A stretch of 64,000 nucleotides of DNA, taken from NCBI GenBank assembly GCA_022432975.1, contig CM039509.1:24273432-24337431 (forward strand), read 5' to 3'. Both the position numbers and the translations under genes were made by a program. The number at the start of each line of letters is the position of its first letter. The stretch's first letter is position 1. The notes beneath the pieces are model-generated. The model saw only the letters and a program-made list of their open reading frames with translations, was not told the origin of the DNA and did no database searches. Origin of the DNA: Begonia masoniana (taxonomy: Eukaryota > Streptophyta > Magnoliopsida > Cucurbitales > Begoniaceae). Of this stretch, positions 33,196 to 44,117 are shown piece by piece.

Positions 33196-33250
<55 letters not shown>

Positions 33251-33776
33251 CGTTCCCTTTCTCCCGCGTCAAGCTCCTCTCACGCCGGCATTTCGGCGAC
33301 GCTTCTCCTCCCGTTTCTTCAACGATTCAACACCCTAGGTAAAGTTTAGCTATTCTAGGGATTTAGTTGTCGATTTGGGTTGTTATTCGTTAGATTTTAT
33401 TGATTTAGGGTTTGAGTAAATTTACGTTTTCGGTTAGAAATCGTTAGGATGTTTAAATTAGTGCCCTTTGATGATGTAGTTACGATTATTGACGATAGTT
33501 ATGAGAGATTATGGTTATTGACAGATTTAGGTTAGATTTTTGGTTGTTGAAGATTGTAAAAATCTCCATTAATAGGGTTTGGTATTTTGTGAGCACCACG
33601 TGCTCGACAAAATGACGAAATGGAGAAAATAGAAGTTTTAGGAGAAATTGCCTTAGATATGAGCTTAGTGTAAGTTTGGAAATTGTTTATATAGGATCGG
33701 TTTTAATGATGGATTTGTGAAATGCCTTAGGTGGAGACGACTTTTCGGACGGTGCTCGGCTTGCTACGGACGCCAG

Positions 33777-34336
33777 GTAAGTGGGTGCTAGGTTTCCGGC
33801 CCTTAAGGCCCTACATCGTGTCAATGTTAGGTTTTTGTTGTTTTGATGATGATTTTCTGATTGTGGGGGTTTGATGAGTCGGGTAGCCTAGGATGTTAGT
33901 TATTAATTGTTTGTAAAGTTCTTTGAGATTAGTGTATGTCTATGTACGTTGTGAATTGCTTGATGATATGTTTTGATGACATGTTGTACGTAGATTTCCC
34001 TCATGCATCATGTTTTCTCAACGGCATATGAAATGTTTTACATGCATGAAAAATGAAAAGTATGAAATGATTAAGTATGATGGGGCGGTATGGCCATGAA
34101 CAACAAAACCGTCCAACTCGAGGGACCATGAATCACTGTCCATATTGGACCATGAATACGGCCGAAAGGACTATGTACACGCACTGCCTACCTCCCCAAC
34201 ACGATTTATGTTATGAAAAAGAATAAGAACAAGTAAATGAACATGTTTTATGAAAAGTCACGCATTTATGCATATGTCATCTATAGTGCATTCCCTTACT
34301 AAGCATTAGGCCTAATATTTATGTTGCATGATGTAG
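33777..34336 (+). other. Predicted leader intron in TR-GAG 3' LTR
   Basis: Same signals and the same 560-nt spacing as in the 5' LTR (donor from 33777, acceptor to 34336). Confidence 0.4.
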
Positions 34337-34926
34337 GTGACAGCTGTGAAAGTGAGAGTTTCCCTTGATGCAAGGAATAGGTGGTCGACGGGTGGTGCTC
34401 GTGGTGACGGGGTGTGTTTTGGCAAGGTTCGGTGACGGTGGTGTGCTCTGAGATATTTTGGGTAATTAATGTGAATTTGTTTTGATGTTGAAGATGTGAG
34501 GGGTTTTAAGTTATGTAGAGAAGTTTGATATTTTGGGATTTGTTTAGTGGATGTATGCTTGAAGTCGTGTCGTTTCGAATGATTTGGTGACGGGTTTGTT
34601 TTGGGATTGTTTTTAAAGAAATTCCACTTTTATTGTCCGATGTTATTTGAGGATTTGGTTGGGTGTTGTTTGATGATTTTAGGTGATTTATGACTATATG
34701 GATTCGCGCGGTTTTAGGGCGATCCATGCAGTCAGTTTTCGTGAAATTTGAAAGTGTATAGACTAAGTTAGAGTTGTGTTGAGTATTGAATAATGTCGGG
34801 TGATGCGTGTTGTTGGATGAGTTTGATGTGGAATTGAGTAGTGCATGTTGAATAACGGTTGACGTGTGCATGTGAAATGCAGGGTGTGAGGAAATGAAGG
34901 TAGAAAGGAGAGGGGAGGATGACGCT

Positions 34927-35162
34927 GTGCTCTCTGGAAAAATTCCAGAGAGCATGGCGATTGATCGCTTCTTGGAAGCAATCAATCGCCTCTCCAGGTG
35001 GTTGCCAGGCGACGCTCTCTGGAGAAATCCAGAGAGCGTGGCGACTGATCGCCACAAATTGTGGCGATCAGTCGCCACAGGCGATTTGCAACAGGCGACT
35101 GATCGCCTGTTGCAATCGCCTATGGGCGATCAGTCGCCCCTTTATGGGCGACTGATTGCCAT
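34927..35162. repeat. Hairpin and near-palindrome cluster, TR-GAG 3' LTR
   Basis: Copy of the cluster at 17990-18225. Several substitutions between the two make individual arms more perfect here (for example GGCGACTGATCGCC at about 35094-35107). Confidence 0.85.
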
Positions 35163-35394
35163 AGCATTTCTTTTAAGTTTTATTTTTAATTAGTTAATAG
35201 TTTTAATTGTTTTAAGTTTCAATTGTTTTAGTATTTGTTTTAAACGATTTACCAAATGAACTTCGATTTCAATTCCGATTTCGATTTCGATTAAGATTTC
35301 GCCTTAAGTACAGTTAAAGTTAAAAGTGTAAAAAAAAAAAAAGTAAACGATAGTACGGGAAATTAAGTACAGTATTAGGGTCGTTGACACAATA

Positions 35395-38300
35395 ACTCAA
35401 ACTACTTGGTCTGGAAGGCGCAGCTTCTCAATGTCGTCATCGCGAACGACATTGAACATCTTTTGGACCCCTCCTCTTCCCCACCTCCCAAATTTCTGGA
35501 TGCAACCTCCACCCACATAAACCCAGAACACACCCTCTGGCAGCGACAAAACAGAATCGTCATGAGTTGGTTTTTTGCCTCCCTGTCCGAGGACTTTCTG
35601 CCTCAAATTGTTGCTTTCTCCACTGCCAGTGAAGTCTGGTCCGCCCTCGAGTGCCATTTTGCTTCCTCTTCCTTGGCCCGAATCACTGACCTCCGAAGTC
35701 GTTTACACTCTCTCTCCAAAGACGGTCTCTCTGCCTCCAGCTATTCCCAGAAATTTACTGCCTTGTGCAATACTCTTGCGGCAGTCGGCGAGCCTGTCAG
35801 CTACAAAGACAAAATCATCTACTTCCTCAACGGTCTGGGCTGCGAGTACAATGATTTCGTTACCTCGGTTACCAATCGCGCCGATGAACCTTCGCTGGAA
35901 GAAGTCCTGAGCCAGCTTCAAAGTTTTGATTTCCTACTAGAAAAACAGAACTTTGTCATCGCCTTTCTGACGCCGGCCCAGATGCAGGCGCATTTCGTCT
36001 CTCAGCGCCCCTCTCAGCTGTCGTGGAATTCTCGCTCGATTGCCCTCGCCTGCTCCTTTTTCGCGTGGACCCGACTTCTCTCAGCAGGCCGGGCAATGGA
36101 AGCCCAATCGGTCCAATAGGTTCCGCTGCCAGATTTGCAACAAACCGGGCCACTCGGCCTTGCGCTGCTACCAACTCCCCTCTGCAGCCCAGCTCGCCTA
36201 CTCCCCAACCCCAGCCCTGCCCAAGCGCATTTCACTTATTCCCTCACCGACCCACCCCCAGCCCAGCCTTCTTTTCATTCACCCCCTACCCGCCTAGAAG
36301 CCTACCCTTCACCCGACCCGGCCCGCTCCGCCTTCCCATTTTCTTCGCCCGTCTTCCCCACTGCTCCCCGTCAGCACTCTCCCAGCCTCCTCCCTACTCC
36401 TTCTCTGTCGCCGGCCACCCCCTAGATTCTCGACTCCGGCGCTACCCACCATTTTACGTCGGATTCTCATCTCCTCAACCACCCTCAGCATCTTTCCTCT
36501 CCGTCGCAAGTAGCCACCGCCGAAGGTAACCTTCTTCCTCTCTCCAAATTTGGTTCTGTTTCTCTTCCGGCGATTGGCTAATCCCTCAACTTACAGCATG
36601 TCTATCACTTTTCCCACTCTGTCTCATAATCTCTTAAGTGTGTCTAAACTTTGTCAAGATAATTCTGTATTTGTTGAGTTTCACCCGACTTCCTTTTTTG
36701 TCAAGGATCGAACCTCGCACCAGACGCTGCTCCATGGCCGTCTCAGTGATGGTCTCTATCATACTCCATCAGTCGCCCCTTTTTTGCTGCTCCAAGCTTG
36801 GTCTTCTCTTCGGTCTCCTCCTGCCGAGCCTCATTCAGAGAACTTTTGGCATCACTGATTGGTGCATCCATCCTCCTCGGTGATGCAACAGGTTCTTCAC
36901 ACGTGCAATGTTCCTGTTAAACCCAATTCCCCCCTTTTTTGTACCTTCTGCCAAATGAGCAAGAGTTACCAACTTCCATTTTCAATTTCTCAATCTCGTG
37001 CACATTTCCCTTTTGATATTGTACATTCGGATGTTTGGGGTCCATCTCCCATTAAATCAATTACTGGTGCTCGATATTTTGTCTTATTTGTGGATGATTG
37101 TACTCGCTTCACTTGACTTTTTCCTTTAAAATTAAAAAGTGATGTGTATAAAACCTTTGTTCATTTCTATCAGTTTGTTCAAACACAGTTCAATGTGAAA
37201 ATTAAAACTGTTCAATTGGATTGGGGTGGTGAATTTCAGGCCCTCACTTCTCTTTTTTCCTCTCTTGGCATTCAGCATCGTGTCTCCTGCCCATATACTC
37301 CCAACCAAAATGGTAGAGCTGAACAGAAAAACCGCCACGTTGTCGAGACGGGCCTCGCCCTACTATTTCATTCCTCTGTTCCTCTTCATTTCTGGCCTTA
37401 CGCTTTCGTCCACGCTGCCACCTTAATCAATCTTCTTCCCACTCCTGTTCTTCAACATCACTCACCTTATGATTGTTTGCTACATAAAGTTCCCGATTAC
37501 ATGTCCCTTCGTGCTTTTGGCTGTCTATGTTTTCCTCTTCTTCGCCCGTTCAATCGACACAAACTTCAACCTCGTTCTCGTCCATGTGTCTTCCTAGGTC
37601 CTAGTCTCCATCATAAAGGTTATCTTTGCCTTGAACCCGAGTCAAATAAAATTTACATCTCCCATCATGTCACGTTTGTAGAGTCGCAATTCCCTCTTGC
37701 CTCCATTACCAAACCTATTCCTACTCCCTCTCCTTTCGAAATCTCTATCCCTTATATTCCTTCCTCCACTGTCTCCTCACCATCTCCATCACCCTCTCTC
37801 CCTCTTATACCCGTTCCCTCTCCTTTACCAGCGTCTTCCCCTCTTCCACCTTCCCCCCTCAGCTCCCCCACCATGCCTACTTCCCCTCCCCCCGTTGCCA
37901 TAACCTTTCCTACCACCTCCGCTCCAAATACCCACCCTATGACAACCAGAGCCAAAGCTGGTGTTTTTAAGCCAAGAGCTCTCCTTTTGGAGCCGGCACC
38001 AAAACCCCGCACTTTTGCTCAAGCTGCCAAATGTCTTTAGTGGCTTGCTGCCATGAAAGAGGAATTTTCTGCCCTCCAGCAAACACATACTTGGACTCTG
38101 GTTCCACTTCCATACAGTGCGAAAATCATAGGCTGCAAGTGGGTTTTCAAAACGAAGCTCAATTCCAATGGCATGATCTCTCGGTATAAAGCTCGTCTCG
38201 TCGCCAAAGGGTATGATCAAACTGAAGGCGTTGACTATGATGAGACATTCAGCCCAGTGGTCAAACCCACTTCTGTCTGCCTCGTCCTCTCTCTAGCTGT

Positions 38301-39528
38301 CTCTTCTAAGTGGCCTATTCAGCAACTTGACATCAGCAATGCTTTCCTTCACGGTGACCTTACTGAGAGAATCTACATGCAACAACCTCCCGGTTTTGTT
38401 GATTCCTCCTCTCCATCGGCTGTTTGCTTATTACATAAGGCTCTCTATGGCCTCAAGCAATCTCCGAGAGCCTGGTACACCAAGCTTCACACTGCCTTAC
38501 TAACTTGGGGTTTCTCTGCATCACGGTCTGATTCCTCCCTCTTTATCCGTCGGACACCTTCTTCTATTATCATTATACTTGTGTACGTGGATGATATCAT
38601 TTTGACAGGTGATTCCCCGGCCTTGTTAGAGGAGTTCCACCTATATCTGCAGTCTCAGTTCAAGGTCCAGGATCTCGGGCCTCTCTCCTATTTTCTGGGT
38701 ATTTCTGTCACTCAGACCTCTACTGCTATGCATCTCTCTCAGTCCCGTTATATCACGGATCTTCTTCACAGAGCCAATATGGCCTCTTGTAAACTGGTTC
38801 CCACCCCAATGGTCGCTGGTCCGGTTCTCTCTCTACAGTCCAGCACACCTCTTGAGGATGGTTTTTTGTACCGTAGCATCGTTGGTGGTTTGCAGTACTG
38901 CTGTCTCACTCGGCCTGATATTGCTTTCGCAGTCAATAAAGTCTCTCAGTTTATGCATGCCCCGTCTGATGTTCACTGGCAAGCTGTCAAGCGCAATTTG
39001 CGCTATCTTCAAGGTACCATCTCTCTCGGCATCTCTTTTCGGCCCTCTGCCACTTTTCATTTAACTTGCTATACGGATGCCGACTGGGCCTCCTGCCCTG
39101 ATGACCGCAAAAGCACTAGTGGTTTCTGTATTTTCTTCGGCACGAATCTCATGTCCTGGTCCTCTACTAAACAGAAAGTTGTGTCTCGTTCCAGCACGGA
39201 ATCAGAGTATCGTAGTGTTGCCAATGGTGCCGCCGAGCTTCTTTGAATCCAGTCATTATTACAGGAACTCAGTATTACTTCCCCTGCCCCACCCCTCATG
39301 CTCTGTGACAATCTCAGTGCTACTTATCTCGCCTCCAATCTTGTTCTCCACTCCAAACCCAAGCATGTGGAGATAGACTACCACTTCGTTCATGAAAAAG
39401 TGTTTCAAAAGCGATTATTGGTAAAATTCACTCATTCGGGCAATCAATTGGCCGACGCTCTTACCAAACCTCTACCTCCGGCATTATTCAACAGTTTTCT
39501 CTCCAAGATCTTCGGCCGTCGACCTTGA
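35395..39528 (+). pseudogene. gag-pol: Ale-type copia gag-pol, main part, with stops and frameshifts
   Basis: Gag runs in frame to about 36000, then a frameshift precedes the CX2CX4HX4C knuckle (about 36125-36170). The protease motif L-D-S-G-A (from 36429) follows a TAG at 36423. From about 36550 one frame carries GAG-pre-integrase, integrase core (about 37010-37450), a Pro/Ser-rich linker (about 37690-37900), reverse transcriptase with Y-V-D-D at 38584-38595, and RNase H to 39528. That frame has stops at 36856, 37114, 38038 and 39244. At least two of these replace Trp (TGG to TGA), and others fit CAG to TAG or CGA to TGA. The copy cannot make a full polyprotein but is easy to align. Confidence 0.9.
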
Positions 39529-39541
39529 TCTTGAGGGGGGG

Positions 39542-39776
39542 TATTAGCATATATAGTTAGTAGTTAGATTGTTAGTCCAGTCCTAAGTTTTCTAGTCCAA
39601 TTGCAATTTATGTCTTGTCATTATTCATCATTACTTTTTCACTATACTTGTACATGTTTTACAGTTTTCAAATCATAATGAAAAATCTTCTTCTCCATCT
39701 TGCCGCCAGAACTTTTCTCCTTCTCTTCCTCTTCCTGGTTCCTAGTTTGAAAACCAATAGATTGCAAAACTCAATG
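39542..39776 (+). repeat. Ale-type copia 3' LTR
   Basis: 235 bp from TATTAGC to CTCAATG, preceded by a polypurine tract and followed by the GATTG TSD (39777-39781). Confidence 0.88.
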
Positions 39777-42025
39777 GATTGGTGTAGGTACAAATTTGTT
39801 GGTTGGATACTCTAGATGAAGTTCGATATGTAACGACCAACAAGAAGCTCGAGAAAAATGAAAATCGATCTGTCTCAAAAGGAACTAAATAGCCTGATCT
39901 TTATCGAAAATTTAATATAAGCAGGGGAAGACCATTGAAAATAAATATAAGCCGATGCCCATCCCAATTGAGTTAAAACTTACGTCCAATCATAACATCA
40001 TATTTAGAATAATAACATAGGTCCATTAAACTATTCAAAATAAAAATAACTACACAGGGGTAGGGGTGTGTAGAACCGGCCTGGAACCGGTTCTTGGTCG
40101 GTTCTGCCCGCCATGGAACCGGTCCCGGTTCCTTGAATTGAGGAACCGGGAACCGTGGTCTGGTCCCCGGTTCTCTGTACCAGGACCGGGCACTCCCATG
40201 GGAGAACCGACCCATGGGTCAGCCCGGTGGGTTATCCGGTCGGATAACTTAAAAAAATTAAAAAAAAAAATTAAAACCACTCCTTAGCACTGAAGCATTG
40301 CTTCTTCCCCGCAATTTCTCGCAGCCAGACTCAGACGCCCTAGCTCTCACTGCCTCTGCTCGCGCCGCCTCTGCTCTTGTCGCCTCGACTCTCGCTGCCT
40401 CTGCTCGCACTCTTCTGGTCGCCTCCGCTCGCGCTCGCCTGCTCGCGCCGTCTTCGCTCTCTCTGCCTGCCTCTGCTCCTGCCGTCTCCGCTCTCGTTGC
40501 CTCTGCTCGCGCTTGCCTGGTCGTTTCCCGCTCGCCTCTGCTCGTTTCGCCTCGACTCTGCTTGCCTGGTCAAAAATTTTTAAAATCAATGTTGGAGAGT
40601 CTCCAATGTTCCCTTCTACCAGATCTATGGTTTCGACTTTTGGGTAAACTAGATCTATGTTTTGTTTTATTTTTAAATTAAAAAAAAATTAAAATACATG
40701 GGAGGGAACCAGTACCGAACCGGAACCGGACCCGAATTTGCGGTCCGATTCCAATTCGGTACCGGTTCCGCTAAGGACCGGTTCCGATTTCTGGAATTAA
40801 ATTCCTGAAACTACCGGTCCAGTCTGGTTCCAGGCCAGAACCGGCCCGGACCGGACCGTGCCCAGCCCTACACAGGGGTCTAATAAAATAATATGAGTTT
40901 CATCTCATCAAAATAAAACCCTCAAATGCAAATAAGTAAAGAAAATGAAAGTTGAGCCTACTCTTACGTCGGTTGTTGAAAATCTCCCTGACTAAAACCT
41001 AAAAAGGAAAATCGTTAGAGTGAACCAACTAAACTCATTAAAGATAAAGTTTTACATTCAGTGTTGAAGCAAGAAAAATAAATGAACATACTAAGTATAT
41101 TTCTTTTATAATAAAAACTGAGTGGAAATATTCAGTGAGGTAAGTTTCAAAATATTTCATTATATTGTGATATATACTTAAAATAGGCATTTACTGGATA
41201 GTATAAAAATTTCAGTAAAAATGGAATCACTCACAGAATTCAATCACACCATGCCATATGCAGAAATAATAATAAAACGATACTCGACAATCACAAAGGT
41301 ATAAACGACCTGATCAGATTTAAGATTTTTCACTCAAAGATACGACATATACACCTTTACTCTATTTAATAAGCAACTATCAAATGTGTAATGAAATAAG
41401 ATCCTTACATAGATCAATTAAATTTGGTTCATTCGACCAAGATGATCAATAATATAATGTGTATGTTAAAAGAAAACATATACAATGAAAATTAGATAAA
41501 TAATATAAAAAAGAACGAAACATAAAAACAACTACGTCATTTTATATTGGAATACGTCATTTTATATTGGAATATCTTCAACATTGTCTAAAAAATGAAA
41601 ACAGAAGAAACTTACAACTTAAAGCAGAAATGCTCCATAGCAACATGGAGAGTTATAATCTATTTATAATCTATTTTGACATTTACACTTTTAATTTTTC
41701 AAAAACATATTAGTTTAATTATTCTAGGATTTACACAAAAAACCTAAAATATAGAAAATTAACAAATTCCCCCTTAAATTTATTTTTTTATAAGCAAAGT
41801 TGTCATTAAATTATATGTCATTAACAACATAATCCTCAGTATGATACGAGGATCTCCCTTTGAGTTCTCTGGTAGAAATTCAAAATTTTGGAATCCTCAA
41901 GCATCTAAATTAATGATTCACATAACTAACTCGAAGATCAACATATAGTCTCGCCCTATTCATAAATCAGAAACCCTTGGGTCACAACTTGAAAGTCTAG
42001 CGCCTCGACTTGAGAGTGGAGCGTT
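39777..42025. repeat. Tandem-duplication copy A, segment 3 (non-coding)
   Basis: 39782-40060 and 40879-41408 align with copy B at 44957-45249 and 61600-62107. 41409-42025 has no partner in the window because copy B is interrupted at 62108. No gene is seen. A 20-bp direct repeat (TACGTCATTTTATATTGGAA, twice, about 41534-41573) is the only structure noted in the unpaired part. 39777-39781 is the TSD of the Ale-type copia. Confidence 0.85.
40061..40870. mobile_element. hAT-type MITE (810 bp)
   Basis: Exact 8-bp TSD CACAGGGG at 40053-40060 and 40871-40878. The unoccupied site is copy B near 45226-45236. Termini TAGGGGTGTGTAGAACCGG and inverse TAGGGCTGGGCACGGTCCGG are imperfect inverted repeats of hAT type. 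Both ends are rich in GGAACCGG / CCGGTTCC subterminal motifs on both strands. The centre (about 40300-40570) is C+T-rich with repeated GCCTCTGCTCGC. There is no transposase, so it is non-autonomous. Reading frames in the centre are low-complexity artefacts. Confidence 0.88.
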
Positions 42026-42830
42026 TGTAACGACTTCTTTTTCCAGCAAGATATTGTCCGCTCTGGGGATTGGGCCGTAGTCTAATATCCTCCCCTCACG
42101 GCTTTGTTTGGCGAGGACTTCCCAGTCGGTCACCCAACCTGGTACTACTCTCGCTGAAGCACTTTTAACTTCAGAGTTCTTATGGGATCCGTTGTCAATT
42201 GTGCTTCAAAACGCGTCTTACTATCTTGAGAGAGTCTCTTTACATATGTTTCATTTCTATATACTTCCCCAAGCGATGTGGGATTGTGACGACCCCCTTT
42301 TTACGACCCGTCACCATCCAGTTTTCCCGCGTGGACGTACCGCCATCCGGGTTCTGGTTCGTGCATCCATCGTCACATACTTATACATCTGAGTCATCAC
42401 AATCACCCCCCTCGTTAGCCACATTTTCGGTTGGGTACAAGCTCTGATACCATTTGTAACAACCCCTTTTCCCATCAATATATTGTCTGCTCTGGGGATT
42501 GAACCGTAGCCCAATATCCTCTCCTCATGGCTTTGTTTGGCGAGGACTTCCCAGTCGGTCAACCAACCTAGTACTACTCTCGCCAAAGCACTTTTAACTA
42601 CGGAATTCTTATGAGATCCATTGTCAATTGTACTCCAAACACGTCTTACTATCTTGGGAGGGTCTCTTTACATATGTTTCATTTCCATACACTTTCCCAA
42701 GTGATGTGGGATTGTGACGACCCCCTTTTTACGACCCATCACCTTCCGGTTCCCCCGCGCGAATGTATCGCCATCCGAATTCTAGTTCGTGCAGCCATCG
42801 TACACATACTTACACATCCGGGTCATCACA
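42026..42830 (-). mobile_element. TRIM-like miniature LTR element, complete
   Basis: Two 376-bp LTRs (42026-42401 and 42455-42830; TGTAAC...CATCACA) flank an internal region of just 53 bp. The internal region holds a C-rich tract (minus-strand polypurine GAGGGGGGTGAT) beside the left LTR and plus-strand GCTCTGATACCA, a tRNA-Met primer site, beside the right LTR. No coding capacity. The flanks (GCGTT and GTTGT) are not a clear 5-bp TSD. It lies at the junction of the two duplication copies. A second member is at 63165. Confidence 0.8.
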
Positions 42831-44117
42831 GTTGTGACACTATAATTCAGATCGATAGTCCCATTTGGAAATTTTTTTTCAAAGATCGACCCTTAGGATG
42901 ATGATGCAATGGTAGGTTTAATGAGCTCAAGTCCATAGATCACTCGGTGTACTAAGACTTGGAAAATTATCAAACAACCGTCCATTTAATCCAATTTAGA
43001 CCAACATTGGAACAAAGTCTTGTACCAGACTAACTAGGTCTATTTAGACGATAAGGTTGACTCTTGCGATGAAGTATTTGCAATTTATGAATAATGTGTT
43101 AAATGTTCAACTGAACCTTTTTATGAGGGTACGAATTTGTGATGACGCTTGTGTATGGTCATTTACAATTAACATGTGCTTAGGTGCATCGTAGCGTTTA
43201 CTTTTTGATACAAGTATGTTCCATTTGAAAGCCCCACTATCATGGGTGTTATTTCTTTTAGTGGTTCATGGTACTTATATTTTATTTTCTTATTTAATAA
43301 ATCGAAATAATTATTAAGCGGTGAATTCATATTGGATGGTTGAGATTAAGCCCCTAATTACATTTTGATGGTTAGTGCATCTAAATAAGTTTATAGCGAC
43401 TCTATCAAGAACTTGTAAAACCAATAATTATTAAGAGACAAATCAAGCTTACAACAATCTTCTTTACCTTCAAATCATCTTCAAGAGAATCAGTCGTTCA
43501 TGGATCAATGTACGTTTTCTCGATTATTTGTCAACAAAATACATATGGTTTTAAGATATTTGCATAATCAATTAATTTTGAAAGTTCACATAGTAAACAT
43601 GATCCAAAATAATCCATCGGAGAGAAGTCCTTGTGCCCGTTGAACTCCATTGTGTTTGCCATGTATGTTTATGAGCTTGTTACTAAAGGTTTAGTGCTCG
43701 CTTCAAAGAAAAATTATTTAATTTTGCTCGCTTTAAAAAGATATTGCTACTAGCACATAATATTGTTAGAGATAGTCATTGTACTTGTGTAAACATTAAG
43801 GAAAGTTTTCATCTATGGTTTGATTCTCGATTTTAACCAAACTGAAATCAAACTAAATCTTAAGGTTAAGCTTGATTTGGTTCCTCCTTATCACCTGGTT
43901 AGGTTATAGTTTTATTTATCTGAAACCTTAGGTGATTGGGTCGGTTGGGTTTGAATTCCAAAAAAAATTTATTAAATGACTTATTATATTGGTAAGATAG
44001 ATTACAGAAGTTTTTCTAAACCGTAAGCAAGCATTTTAAAAAGTAACCTATAATAGATCAATCCATGGCTCTTATTACACCGACTATTCTTAAAAATGTA
44101 GATTATGAAGCGGCAGC

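Larger units (their letters stand above)
15825..35389 (+). mobile_element. Gag-only gypsy (TR-GAG-like), split by a nested Sirevirus-like copia
   Basis: LTRs 15825-18453 (2629 bp) and 32768-35389 (2622 bp), TSD CAATA at 15820-15824 and 35390-35394, a tRNA-Met primer site at 18458-18469 and a polypurine-like GGAGGGAAGGA before the 3' LTR. Excluding the nested copia (11,165 bp with one TSD copy), the internal region is only about 3.15 kb. It has a gag with zinc knuckle and then about 2 kb without recognisable reverse transcriptase, RNase H or integrase. Long LTRs with gag alone fit the non-autonomous TR-GAG class. Mobilisation would need pol from a related gypsy. Confidence 0.85.
32768..35389 (+). 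repeat. TR-GAG-like element 3' LTR
   Basis: Near-identical copy of 15825-18453, starting TGTAACGCCC. Its (TC)n run is longer (about 33200-33248), and there are scattered substitutions and small indels. Confidence 0.93.
15455..39776 (+). mobile_element. Ale/Retrofit-type copia retrotransposon, split by a nested gypsy
   Basis: Two 235-bp LTRs (15455-15689, 39542-39776), TSD GATTG at 15450-15454 and 39777-39781, and the unoccupied site in copy B near 44953. A tRNA-Met primer site (TGGTATCAGAGC) follows the 5' LTR directly, and a G-rich polypurine tract (GAGGGGGGG) precedes the 3' LTR. Pol motifs and short LTRs fit the Ale (Retrofit) lineage. The element is interrupted after codon 39 of gag by a gag-only gypsy (15825-35389). 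I count about eight differences between the LTRs. Confidence 0.93.

Noticed and set aside
34506..35078. 190-codon minus-strand frame in the TR-GAG 3' LTR (and 113 codons in the 5' LTR)
   Set aside because: The frame covers the hairpin cluster and is broken in the other LTR copy; no domain is seen.
40298..40681. Ala/Ser/Leu-rich frame of 127 codons and Arg/Glu-rich frames opposite it
   Set aside because: Low-complexity C+T-rich centre of the hAT MITE, bounded by an exact 8-bp TSD. No recognisable protein domain.
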